Positions 9,401 through 17,021 of a DNA stretch of 47,787 nt are shown here, one piece after another (positions within the stretch are counted from its first letter, which is position 1; each line of letters starts with the position of its first letter). The notes under the pieces are model-generated. The model was given only the letters and a program-made list of their open reading frames with translations. It was not told where the DNA came from and searched no databases. Location: the NCBI GenBank assembly GCA_028820935.1, contig JAPPHZ010000049.1, positions 1-47,787 on the forward strand, given 5' to 3'. The DNA is from a bacterium. GTDB lineage: Bacteria > Actinomycetota > Acidimicrobiia > Spongiisociales > Spongiisociaceae. Both the position numbers and the translations under genes were made by a program.

Positions 9401-9588
9401 CGACTGCTTATGCCGAGGGCCTTGGCTACCTGAAGTATTGGCACCTCGTCGGCGACTACGGCGGATACGAGGGCGCGGCGGAACGCTGTGGTCGCCTTGC
9501 GCTGCTCGCGGATGCGGTCCGCCCGGTCCGCCCAGAGGCCGAGCAGGTCCGTGAGCACGAGGCTGTGAGGATCGTCCGCTGGGTACAT
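9349..9588 (-). CDS. Small helix-turn-helix regulator
   Basis: A 79-residue protein starting at ATG 9588 behind GGGGGAGGGGG. Residues about 24-50 are basic and helical (RADRIREQRKATTAFRRA), and the C-terminal half holds a clear helix-turn-helix (PILQVAKALGISSRGVRRHL), as in small plasmid and phage repressors. A longer frame extends upstream through the site A palindrome but has no ribosome binding site. The palindrome at 9613-9626 lies just upstream of the start and downstream of a -10-like TATTAT, so autorepression through site A is a reasonable inference. If so, this protein may also control the relaxase/primase region. It is intact although both neighbours on its 3' side are decayed. Confidence 0.7.
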   Translation of the reverse strand: MYPADDPHSLVLTDLLGLWADRADRIREQRKATTAFRRALVSAVVADEVPILQVAKALGISSRGVRRHLEAARSLPDSS

Positions 9589-9612
9589 CACTCCCCCTCC
9601 CCCACCGTAGGT

Positions 9613-9626
9613 GGGACATATGTCCC
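9613..9626. promoter_or_regulatory. Site A operator of the helix-turn-helix gene
   Basis: A perfect GGGACATATGTCCC palindrome. On the minus strand, TATTAT at 9636-9631 is a good -10, which would place transcription start within the palindrome. A bound dimer would block RNA polymerase, fitting autoregulation by the adjacent 79-residue protein. Confidence 0.65.
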
Positions 9627-9636
9627 GGCGATAATA

Positions 9637-10077
9637 CCCCGTGCATTCCGACAACAAGCGGGGTAGGCGGCGGCGGTCTAGCTCTGACTGACCACACTTG
9701 GCAGCTCCAAAGACCCCTCTGCCGACCGCCGCCCACAAGGCCCGAGCCGTCAGGTCCGTCCTCGACCGCCTCTAAGCACGGGCCCCTGGGAGCCAAGGCC
9801 ACGGTAGGCGTCAACCCCTGTGGCGGCGTTGACCATGATGAACGCACCGCTTACAGGCAGACGACAAAAGACATACCACGTGCCGAACTGGCCTAGCGCC
9901 GTCCATGGGACGACTAGGCAACGCCTCCCGCTACCACGACGAAGGGCAGATGCCTGGGTGGTTGGTGGAGCACATGTTTCCGGTTAGCTCCTGCTGAGTG
10001 GTAGGAGCCCCAACTTAGGCAGCCAGCAGCGGAGGAACCGAGGCGCGATCGGGTAGCTCCTAAGCGGCGCCTACGTG
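9637..10077. other. Intergenic stretch without recognised gene
   Basis: About 440 bp between the helix-turn-helix gene and the AbiE locus, divergently arranged. I see no gene here. It contains an inverted repeat GCTCCT/AGGAGC (9987-9992 and 10003-10008, 10-base loop) and a second TAGCTCCT copy near 10054. Confidence 0.4.
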
Positions 10078-10083
10078 TACCCT
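10078..10083 (+). promoter_or_regulatory. Probable -10 for leaderless abiE transcript
   Basis: TACCCT matches the actinobacterial TANNNT -10 pattern and lies seven bases before ATG 10091. Transcription would start at or next to that codon. No convincing -35 is seen. Confidence 0.4.
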
Positions 10084-10090
10084 GATGGCT

Positions 10091-10978
10091 ATGAGTTCTC
10101 TCACAGTTGAGTTGCGTCCTGACCTGGTGGACTGGCCGCACACGCGGCCGGTTAGGGGCGCGCTCGTCCCGGTTGTCAACACCCTGCGGGAGCAGGACCG
10201 GGTGATCGCCACTCTGGGTGATCTGGCCGAGTTGCTTCCCGACCGGGCGCCGCAGAGTACCGCCCGGGCGTTGCGGGAGGCGGGGTGGCTGTTCCCGATG
10301 CGGACCAGCGGTGTGTGGGGGTTCGCCGGGGCCCGGTTGGGCGCTCCTCGGGCGCCGGGGTATTTGGAGCTGCACGCTCGGATGCGGGTGCGGCCGGACA
10401 CGCCGGCGTGCATCGCTGGCAAGACCGTGGCCATGCTCCATAATTGGCTGTGGCGGCCTGTCGGGTCGGCTATCGGTATGCCTCCGGGAGTCAAGGTTCC
10501 CCGCTGTTTGGGTGACCTCACCGTTCACCGGTGGGATCCGCAGATCGATCTGGACGAGTTCTTGGGGCTGCCGATGTGGAAGCCTGAAACGTTGCTCTGC
10601 TATATGGCAGCCCGACCGTCGCGGATCTCCTGGGAGGACGTACAGGAGTGGTTGTGGGCGGTGTGTGAGAACCTCGAGCTCGATCTGCTGCTGGCCGAGT
10701 TGGAGGGAAGGCCACGGGCGGTGTGGATGAAGACCGGCTACCTCGCGGATGTGGGGGAGCGGCCGCATCTCGGCGAGGCCGTCGTCGCGGCGGCGCCGGC
10801 GGGGGGGCGGGGCCCCTATGTGCTCGGGTGGCGGGAACGCAACTTGCCGTATTCGGTTTGGGACAGCCCGGTGCGGGTACCCAAGTACGGGATCGTCGAT
10901 TACCTGTTGCCGAGACGGTGGTGTCCGAAGCTTGGTTTCGAGCCGTTCGAGCCGCCCAAGACGTGGGAGTTCGACTGA
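10091..10978 (+). CDS. abiEi: AbiEi-type antitoxin, type IV toxin-antitoxin system
   Basis: A 295-residue protein with the layout of AbiEi antitoxins: an N-terminal winged helix (VVNTLREQDRVIATLGDL, then TARALREAGWLFPM) followed by a C-terminal domain with TVAMLHNWLW and PRCLGDLTVHRW. Antitoxins of this family repress their own promoter and counter the nucleotidyltransferase toxin without binding it. An ATG six bases upstream is also possible. I chose 10091 because a -10-like TACCCT stands seven bases before it, which suits a leaderless message. Its stop overlaps the putative GTG start of the toxin gene. The pair probably stabilises the element or gives abortive phage defence. Confidence 0.75.
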   Translation: MSSLTVELRPDLVDWPHTRPVRGALVPVVNTLREQDRVIATLGDLAELLPDRAPQSTARALREAGWLFPMRTSGVWGFAGARLGAPRAPGYLELHARMRVRPDTPACIAGKTVAMLHNWLWRPVGSAIGMPPGVKVPRCLGDLTVHRWDPQIDLDEFLGLPMWKPETLLCYMAARPSRISWEDVQEWLWAVCENLELDLLLAELEGRPRAVWMKTGYLADVGERPHLGEAVVAAAPAGGRGPYVLGWRERNLPYSVWDSPVRVPKYGIVDYLLPRRWCPKLGFEPFEPPKTWEFD

Positions 10979-11961
10979 GCAGCCTCTCCTCAGCGATCAA
11001 GCAGGCGTACCCGGCCGTCACCAAGAGGGGATCGGTTGTTGAGGAAGCGGCGGTGCTGGACGTGGCGTTCGATCATCTCCTCTACGGACTTCACGAGCGG
11101 GGCGTGTATGAAGTGGTCGGCCTGACGCTGAAGGGCGGCACGGCGCTGCGGAAGTACCACCTCGGGCATCGGAGCCGGTTCTCCTTCGATCTTGACTTCG
11201 ACGCTGAGGAAGGCGCTGACGAGTTGGTCGCTGAGGAGATCGACGGGATGGCATTCCGTCACTTCGAGTTCGCAGCGCACGAACGCCGGGGGCACTACAG
11301 CACCCGTGTGGCCACCGACCTACTTCCCGGCGGTGGGTATCTCCAGGCGAAGATAGACTTCTCCACCCGGGGCCTTTGGCTCCCGCCCGAACAACGCAGC
11401 CTCATCCACACGCCCGTCCAGGCCGCCTACCCGTTCGATCCCGGGTTCCCAGTCCCGGTGATGCGCGTGGACGAGAACGTGGCGGAGAAGCTCGGACGCT
11501 GGGAGGGGGAGCCTCTCATCCGTGACCTCTACGACCTGGCCGCTCTCAGCACCAGAATCGCCGACCCGCAGCTCGTCACCCGGATGTGGGTGCTGAAAAG
11601 CTACGCCGGGATGGTGAGCGGCAGCCGCCGCGGGCGCGGCGGGCCTGCTGCCTCGATCGACACGTTGACCGCCGACAAGCGCTCCGCCGGGTTCGTGCTC
11701 GATGACTTGGCGCTGCCCGCAGACCCTCCTGACACAGCCAAGCAGACCCTCGTCGAGAGCTACCTGCCCAAGGTGGACCAGCTGTGCCGCACCGTGGCTG
11801 ACCACATGACCCCCGACCTGTACCGCTACGCCGACGACAGGGGCGCTCTCAGCTGGGAGGTAGGCCAAGAGATCGCCGAGATCGAGCGGCAGGCGCTGGC
11901 CGCCCTCACCCGCGACGACCCGCACAGGAACCCGTCAGATTTGGGGCCGGGCTGGCTCTGA
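10963..11961 (+). CDS. abiEii: AbiEii/AbiGii-type nucleotidyltransferase toxin
   Basis: A 332-residue nucleotidyltransferase-fold toxin. The family motif reads LKGGTALRKYHLGHRSRFSF followed by DLDFDAEEG. The GG-T, the R-S/F context and the D-x-D supply the nucleotide and metal site. A later segment, ENVAEKLGRWEGEPLIRDLY and DLAAL, matches the conserved C-terminal block of the family. I chose GTG 10963, which overlaps the antitoxin stop, because the frame upstream of it lies under the antitoxin gene. Members transfer nucleotides to tRNA or other substrates and arrest growth. Confidence 0.8.
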   Translation: MGVRLSSLSSAIKQAYPAVTKRGSVVEEAAVLDVAFDHLLYGLHERGVYEVVGLTLKGGTALRKYHLGHRSRFSFDLDFDAEEGADELVAEEIDGMAFRHFEFAAHERRGHYSTRVATDLLPGGGYLQAKIDFSTRGLWLPPEQRSLIHTPVQAAYPFDPGFPVPVMRVDENVAEKLGRWEGEPLIRDLYDLAALSTRIADPQLVTRMWVLKSYAGMVSGSRRGRGGPAASIDTLTADKRSAGFVLDDLALPADPPDTAKQTLVESYLPKVDQLCRTVADHMTPDLYRYADDRGALSWEVGQEIAEIERQALAALTRDDPHRNPSDLGPGWL

Positions 11962-12253
11962 AGTGCCAGGGCCCTTTTTTGCGGGCCGCAAATCGGCTCC
12001 TAGCCTTTTGGGTTACGTTGGTTAACGCTCTAGGGGTCCTTTCCAGGCGATTATGGCCGAGTTCTGACAACAACTCTGGAGCGGGGCGGTGTTGGTCCGT
12101 CGCACCGCCCCGGCCGAGTTCAGGGGCGAGCGCAACGCCTCGATGCGGGTGACGGTGCTCAGCGGTGGTGCGCAGTTACCTCCGGGCGGTTTCTACTGCG
12201 CGTTTTAGACGGATGTCATCGCGCGAACTATGACAGCTAAGGGGGGCTGGAGG
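11962..12253. other. Intergenic stretch after the abiE pair
   Basis: No gene seen. Just after the toxin stop a GC stem with T-run (GGCCC, TTTTTTGC, GGGCC, about 11971-11988) and the overlapping TTTGC/GCAAA inverted repeat (loop GGGCC) could end the abiE transcript. The remainder is unremarkable. Confidence 0.35.
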
Positions 12254-12500
12254 CTAGGTGGATGGCTCGGGGTCAAGGCTGCCGAACACGTCCTGTACGA
12301 GAACACGCAGTACCGCGGCGTCCACGCTGAGGTCGCCGACGACCGTCCGGATGGCCCCTACTATGTTGGCGCGGCTGATGGCCACTCTCCCGATGTTGTG
12401 GAACATGTTCTGCTGGGGATCGGCGCTGGTGCCGACGATGACGTACAGGTCGCCGGCGCGGTAGATGTCGATCTGGTAGTGGTCGGGCGGTTGCTCCGGA
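12254..12500 (-). pseudogene. Fragment of an unrecognised protein
   Basis: The minus strand has about 80 codons with convincing protein character (QIDIYRAGDLYVIVGTSA, NIGRVAISRANIVGAIRTVV) ending at the stop at 12254. No start codon with a ribosome binding site precedes it in frame, and the frame further upstream reads as non-coding Pro/Arg/Ser. Either the 5' end has been lost or a rare start is used. The family is not recognised. Confidence 0.35.
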
Positions 12501-12675
12501 TCGTGGTGGCACCGATGCCTGATTGCTTGCGGTGCAGTGGGGGCGAGCCCGCAGGAGGACGGACCTAGTAGGCGGAGCGACTGAGGCAGCAGCCGGGGCA
12601 AGTGGAGCCGGTGGCACCGGCATTGGACTCCGCCAAGTTGGCGGCTGCCTTCCGGATCGGATAACGGAGGGCACT

Positions 12676-12822
12676 GTGAGCGGCTCGGACTTCGACTCCT
12701 TGACGGACCTGCCAGAGGGTGCAGGGTCGGCGGTGGTGTCACTCGATGCGGGAGGTGGGCGTGTGCTGGTGCTGGAACCCGACGGCCACAGGGAGGAGTG
12801 GGGTTCGCCGGTTCTGACGTAG
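12676..12822 (+). CDS. Small acidic hypothetical protein
   Basis: A 48-residue frame starting GTG after GGAGGG at ideal spacing. The product (MSGSDFDSLTDLPEG, then VVSLDAGGGRVLVLEPDG) is acidic with a beta-rich C-terminal half. Nothing recognised. The next small gene begins 45 bases later, so both may form a unit ahead of the ribonucleotide reductase gene. Confidence 0.45.
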   Translation: MSGSDFDSLTDLPEGAGSAVVSLDAGGGRVLVLEPDGHREEWGSPVLT

Positions 12823-12867
12823 CCCGGCGTGAAGGTGGTGTAGCTCCCGGCGGAGGGTTCTAAGTGG

Positions 12868-13140
12868 GTGTGTGACGTTTGTTGCCGCGAGTTGGACAGG
12901 GCGTACCCGATCCCGGTCGAGGACGGCTGGGCGCTGTGTAGAGGCTGCGCCACTGGGTGGGGGGTTCCCGTCCGCCTAGCTGGTCCCTTTAGCGACCGCG
13001 GGACTTGTCCGTGCGTGCCGTGTTCAGTGGTGGCGGCCGGGATGTATGACACCCACTGGCAGGGTCTGGTACTGAACGCAGGCCGACTGGCCGAGCCGCC
13101 CGCTTCCGCGGGACATGCGTTCGCCGCCCTCCAAACCTAG
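12868..13140 (+). CDS. Small zinc-ribbon-like protein
   Basis: A 90-residue frame with GTG start and a GGCGGAGGG upstream. C2-x2-C5 and C24-x2-C27 form a probable zinc knuckle, with a further CPCVPC around residue 48. The stop lies directly against the site B array of the nrdJ promoter. It may be a DNA-binding or accessory protein; no family assigned. Confidence 0.5.
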   Translation: MCDVCCRELDRAYPIPVEDGWALCRGCATGWGVPVRLAGPFSDRGTCPCVPCSVVAAGMYDTHWQGLVLNAGRLAEPPASAGHAFAALQT

Positions 13141-13143
13141 GTG

Positions 13144-13219
13144 GATGCGCGACCGCGGGAGGGTGGATGCGCGACCGGTCGCGGTTGAGCGCGACCGCGG
13201 AGGGGTGGTTGCGCGACTG
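13144..13219. repeat. Site B iteron array upstream of nrdJ
   Basis: Four iterons with cores at 13147, 13169, 13189 and 13211, spacing 22, 20 and 22 bp. The palindrome CGCGACCGGTCGCG lies at 13170-13183, again followed by GTTGA. The last copy is degenerate (GCGCGACTG). This is the three-promoter array minus its first unit. Confidence 0.85.
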
Positions 13220-13223
13220 CTCC

Positions 13224-13243
13224 GAGACCCCCTGTGTGGTCTC
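13224..13243. promoter_or_regulatory. Inverted repeat in the nrdJ leader
   Basis: GAGACC (13224-13229) and GGTCTC (13238-13243) form a 6-bp stem with an 8-base loop, about 30 bases before the nrdJ start. A TATAGC -10-like sequence follows at 13252. It could be an operator or a leader hairpin. I do not see a cobalamin riboswitch or an NrdR box. Confidence 0.35.
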
Positions 13244-13272
13244 ATTCGTGGTATAGCGACGAAAGGTAACGG

Positions 13273-15933
13273 ATGCGGGCGTCGGTTGTGGTGTTGAACG
13301 GTGGAAAGAAGGCTGACCCGGGGGGTGCTTTGGCACGCCGGGTACGTAATGCGGAGCCGGTGGAGTGGTCCCGCCGGGACTTGCGTATCGTGGGCGGCGA
13401 CGGGACGGTGGTGTGGGAGCAGGCAGGTGTCGAGTTTCCCACCGCCTGGTCGCAACAGGCCTGCCAGATCGCGGCGTCCAAGTATTTCTGGGGGAAGGTC
13501 GGCACCGCTGAGCGTGAGACTTCGTGGAGGCAGGTGCTGGAACGTGTGGTGGGGACGATCACCGGTTGGGCGCATGACGCCGGCTATTTCAAGGGGGAGC
13601 AGGCCGACCGCTTCGCCATCGACCTGTGGGAGGTATTAGCCCGGCAGGAGGCGGCGTTCAATTCGCCTGTGTATTTCAACCTCGGCTGTGAAGACCGGGC
13701 ACAACAGGTGTCAGCCTGCTTCATCCTCCCAGTGGGGGACTCCCTGCCGGAGATCCTGGACTGGATCAAGACCGAGGGGCTGATCTTCCGAGGCGGGTCG
13801 GGCGCCGGCGTCAACCTGAGCGCCATCCGGGGCAGCATGGAACAGCTATCCGGCGGCGGGGTAGCGTCCGGGCCTGTGTCCTTTATGGCGGGGGCTGATT
13901 CGAGCGCAGGCGCGATCCGCTCGGGCGGTAAGACACGGCGCGCGGCGAAGATGGTGCTTCTGGACGTAGACCATCCCGACATCGAGGAGTTTATCGCCTG
14001 CAAAGTAACCGAGGAACGCCGCAGCCGCGACCTGGCGGCCGCTGGGTGGGACATGTCCTTGAACGCCGACCGTGGGCTGCGGTACCAGAACGCCAACAAC
14101 TCGGTGCGTGTCAGCGACGCCTTTATGGAGGCGGTGATGGCCGACAGCGAGTTCGAGTTGGTGGCTCGCACGACCGGTGAAGTGACCAAGACGGTACGAG
14201 CTCGGGATGTGTGGCGGCAGGTCGCCGAGGCGGCGTGGGAGTGCGCCGACCCTGGTGTGCAGTACTCCACGACGATCAACCGTTGGCATACCTGTCCTGC
14301 CTCGGGGCCGATCAACGGCTCGAACCCGTGTTCCGAGTATGTCCACCTCGACAACACAGCGTGCAATCTGAGTTCTATCAACCTGCTCCGGTTCGTCGGT
14401 GACGACGGCGCGTTCGACTTGGACGGCTTCGAGTATACGGTTCGGACGATGATCACCGCTATGGACGCTGTGGTGATCCCCGCGGACTACCCGACTAAGG
14501 AGATCGGTGACCGCACCCGCCGGTACCGGCAGCTCGGGCTCGGCTACGCGAACCTCGGCGCGGCGCTGATGGCGTTGGGCCTGCCTTACGACTCGTCCGC
14601 TGGCCGTGCTTGGGCGGCGGCGGTGACCGCGTTGATGTCGGCAGTGGCGTACGACCAGTCGGTGGAACTGGCTGCCGAGCTGGGTCCGTTCGATGGGTAC
14701 GGCGACAATGCCGAGCCGATGCGGGCGGTGCTGGAGATGCATCGGGAAGCCAGTTACAAGATCGGCCCGCTCGCTCCCGCTCAGATCGTTGCGGCGGCTC
14801 AGGCGATGTGGGACCGGGTGGTGGACCGCTCCCGGCTGTACGGGGTGCGTAACAGCCAGATAAGCGTTTTGGCGCCGACGGGGACCATTTCGTTCATGAT
14901 GGATTGTGACACCACCGGGATCGAACCGGACCTGTCCCTCCTCAAGTGGAAGCAGCTGGTCGGCGGCGGGACTCTGCAGATGGTGAATGGGACGGTGGGA
15001 CGTGCGCTCAAGACCTTGGGCTACGGCGAGGCTACGGCCTCGGCCATCGTGAAGCATATCGAGGGTACCGGCTCGGCGGTGGACGCACCGGGTCTGCTGG
15101 GTGAACACCTCGACGTCTTCGCTACCGCGATGGGCGACAACCGTATCTCGCCGCAGGGTCATTTGCGGATGATGGCAGCGGTTCAGCCGTTCCTCTCGGG
15201 GGCGATTTCCAAGACGGTCAACCTCGATGCTGAAGTGACCGTAGAGGACGTGGAGGAACTGTTCCATCTGGGCTGGGAACTCGGGCTGAAGGCGGTGGCA
15301 ATCTACCGGGACGGTTCCAAGTCGGACCAGCCGATGACCATTACCGACACCAGTTCAGGGACGACGGACAGCCCCCCGCAGTTGCCGGAACGCCGGGAAC
15401 TGCCCCGCAGCCGCCAGTCGTGGACGACCGCATGGCGGGTAGCCGATTACTCCGGGTACTTGACCGTCGGCCTATATGACGACGGTCAGCCTGGCGAGGT
15501 TTTCGTTAACGGCGGCAAGCAGGGTTCGACCATGGCCGGCCTGCTGGACTCCTGGGCGATCTCCGTGAGCCACGGACTCCAGCGAGGTGTCCCCCTCGAG
15601 AGCTACGTCCGGGCCTACAAGGGGATGAGCTTCCAGCCAGCTGGGGTCACCGACGACCCTGACGTGAGGGTGGCCACGTCGCTACCCGATTTCCTGATGC
15701 GGATCATGGCCCTGCGGTTCCTGGACGAAGACACGCGTCAGGGACTGGGCGTGCTGTCCACCGCCGAGAGAGGCGCCCGGCCGATCCCCGGTCTGGAGAC
15801 AGCCGGCGTAGTCTCCACCGTGACGGAACACGCATCGACTGCGCCGCTATGCCAGGACTGCGGTATCCAGATGGTCCGGGCTGGCTCATGCTACGCCTGC
15901 GGCCAGTGCGGAACGACGAGCGGCTGCAGCTGA
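13273..15933 (+). CDS. nrdJ: Class II (adenosylcobalamin-dependent) ribonucleoside-diphosphate reductase
   Basis: Reduces ribonucleotides to deoxyribonucleotides with a B12-derived radical, with or without oxygen. The 886-residue protein carries the core of the family: SACFILP with C149, GGSGAGVNLSAIRG, the catalytic NPCSEY (N351, C353, E355), the redox partner C364 in NTACNLSSINL, and the APTGTISFM loop. The C-terminus ends with the reducing Cys pairs CQDCG and CGQCG. The start follows GAAAGG. It is controlled by a site B array, unlike a chromosomal housekeeping copy. A plasmid copy may supply dNTPs in the recipient during strand transfer and replication. The C-terminal region after residue 690 includes a TSCPD-like segment (VNGGKQGSTMAGLLDSWAIS). 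Confidence 0.95.
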   Translation: MRASVVVLNGGKKADPGGALARRVRNAEPVEWSRRDLRIVGGDGTVVWEQAGVEFPTAWSQQACQIAASKYFWGKVGTAERETSWRQVLERVVGTITGWAHDAGYFKGEQADRFAIDLWEVLARQEAAFNSPVYFNLGCEDRAQQVSACFILPVGDSLPEILDWIKTEGLIFRGGSGAGVNLSAIRGSMEQLSGGGVASGPVSFMAGADSSAGAIRSGGKTRRAAKMVLLDVDHPDIEEFIACKVTEERRSRDLAAAGWDMSLNADRGLRYQNANNSVRVSDAFMEAVMADSEFELVARTTGEVTKTVRARDVWRQVAEAAWECADPGVQYSTTINRWHTCPASGPINGSNPCSEYVHLDNTACNLSSINLLRFVGDDGAFDLDGFEYTVRTMITAMDAVVIPADYPTKEIGDRTRRYRQLGLGYANLGAALMALGLPYDSSAGRAWAAAVTALMSAVAYDQSVELAAELGPFDGYGDNAEPMRAVLEMHREASYKIGPLAPAQIVAAAQAMWDRVVDRSRLYGVRNSQISVLAPTGTISFMMDCDTTGIEPDLSLLKWKQLVGGGTLQMVNGTVGRALKTLGYGEATASAIVKHIEGTGSAVDAPGLLGEHLDVFATAMGDNRISPQGHLRMMAAVQPFLSGAISKTVNLDAEVTVEDVEELFHLGWELGLKAVAIYRDGSKSDQPMTITDTSSGTTDSPPQLPERRELPRSRQSWTTAWRVADYSGYLTVGLYDDGQPGEVFVNGGKQGSTMAGLLDSWAISVSHGLQRGVPLESYVRAYKGMSFQPAGVTDDPDVRVATSLPDFLMRIMALRFLDEDTRQGLGVLSTAERGARPIPGLETAGVVSTVTEHASTAPLCQDCGIQMVRAGSCYACGQCGTTSGCS

Positions 15934-15947
15934 GGAGTGCCCACTCC
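15934..15947. promoter_or_regulatory. Inverted repeat over the translation start region
   Basis: GGAGT-GCCC-ACTCC lies 6-19 bases upstream of the ATG at 15953. It includes the only Shine-Dalgarno-like purines, so a hairpin could limit translation of the downstream gene. Confidence 0.3.
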
Positions 15948-15952
15948 ACACA

Positions 15953-16693
15953 ATGGCGATCACCCCGTCACCGTTCATGCTTCTGGAGGCCTCCCCGGGT
16001 GACGGCCCGCTCCACTTCATAGCCTCCACCGATGCCGGCCATGTGCAGATCAGCAGACGAGGTGACCGCTGGGGCACCGCCAACACGGGAGAGGGCGAGC
16101 CGAGAGTGCTGCCCGGGCTGTATCGGACGCCGGCTGCTGCCGCGGCGGTTCTCAGCCGTCATTACGACCTGGTGCCCTACCGTAACGCTGACGAGCTCCA
16201 CCGGTGGCGGGAACGGGAGGCCCGCCGGGCCGCAGCCCGGCGACGATGGGACCGCGGGCAGCCACCTTGGGTCTCCTACCACGTTCCGCTCGCTCCCCGT
16301 GGTTACACACTGTCCACCGACTGGTCTGACAGCAGCTACCGCTTCTGCGCGACCACCGAGGCGGGTCGGGCGCGCCTAGTGGGGGTAAGCACGCACTGGT
16401 CGGCCAGCGTCGTGGACGCCGCGGACCCGTCCAACAGTCGCCGCTACGGAGCGGAGTTCGTGACCGCCGAGGAAGCAGCCGCAGCGATCATCGGTGCCGG
16501 CCATCAGGTGGCACTGTGGGACCGAGCCGCCGAACAGCGTCGGGAACACCCGGACACGATCCCCCTCATCGACGAATACGGCGACACCCTGTGGGTGGTG
16601 GATCGTGTGTGGTACTACGGGCTGGGCGACCTGGCCACCCCCGAGCGCCTCCCCACGGCCCGCCAGATGGGCACAGCCGGCCAGGTGCTCTGA
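15953..16693 (+). CDS. Protein of unknown function downstream of nrdJ
   Basis: A 246-residue soluble protein with no membrane segment. It seems to hold two similar halves, each with a short strand-rich unit ending in an alanine-rich helix followed by GHQVALW or RHYDLVPY: LYRTPAAAAAVLSRHYDLV in the first, FVTAEEAAAAIIGAGHQVAL in the second. This resembles small DNA-mimic or accessory plasmid proteins only in general character. It probably shares the nrdJ transcript (19-bp gap). Confidence 0.6.
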   Translation: MAITPSPFMLLEASPGDGPLHFIASTDAGHVQISRRGDRWGTANTGEGEPRVLPGLYRTPAAAAAVLSRHYDLVPYRNADELHRWREREARRAAARRRWDRGQPPWVSYHVPLAPRGYTLSTDWSDSSYRFCATTEAGRARLVGVSTHWSASVVDAADPSNSRRYGAEFVTAEEAAAAIIGAGHQVALWDRAAEQRREHPDTIPLIDEYGDTLWVVDRVWYYGLGDLATPERLPTARQMGTAGQVL

Positions 16694-16891
16694 CGACACC
16701 GGCAAACCAACCACCCGACCGAACGAACGGTCGCTTTCACCTCCTGCGGCTCCCCTCGATCTCGAGCACAGCTCGGGGTGGGCTCCCGGCCTGAACATCG
16801 CTACCGGACCGCCCCTGAGCGAGCCGACACCGCGTGTGCTAATGGTGACATGTTTCTGGCTGAAACAAACCCTGCGGTGGCCCAGCCGTTG

Positions 16892-16989
16892 GATGCGCGA
16901 CCGCTGAAGGGTGGATGCGCGACCGCGGAGGGGCGGATGCGCGACCGGTCGCGGTTGAGCGCGACCGCGGAGGGGTGGATGCGCGACCG
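16892..16989. repeat. Site B iteron array upstream of the transfer operon
   Basis: Five iterons with cores at 16895, 16917, 16939, 16959 and 16981, spacing 22, 22, 20 and 22 bp, the same as at 5675-5772. The palindrome CGCGACCGGTCGCG lies at 16940-16953. The last core runs into GGGTTTCGGGGG. The 328-bp gap between 16694 and 17021 holds no gene besides this array. Confidence 0.85.
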
Positions 16990-17021
16990 GGTTTCGGGGG
17001 TGGGGTGGCACAGTTGTCTCC
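16978..17021 (+). promoter_or_regulatory. Transfer operon promoter, site B type
   Basis: ATGCGCGACCGGGTTTCGG ends in GGG exactly 21 bases before ATG 17022, the same geometry as the relaxase promoter. A weak -10 (CACAGT) lies seven bases before the ATG. With no Shine-Dalgarno in that gap, the message is probably leaderless. Confidence 0.5.

Noticed and set aside
13100-13272. Cobalamin riboswitch before nrdJ
   Set aside because: The leader is too short and carries iterons and a small hairpin; no B12 box seen.
14051-14062. Site A-like GGGACATGTCC inside nrdJ
   Set aside because: Lacks the correct centre length and lies in coding sequence; a chance match.
13846-15267. Minus-strand frame of 473 codons inside nrdJ
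   Set aside because: Antisense shadow of a highly conserved catalytic gene.
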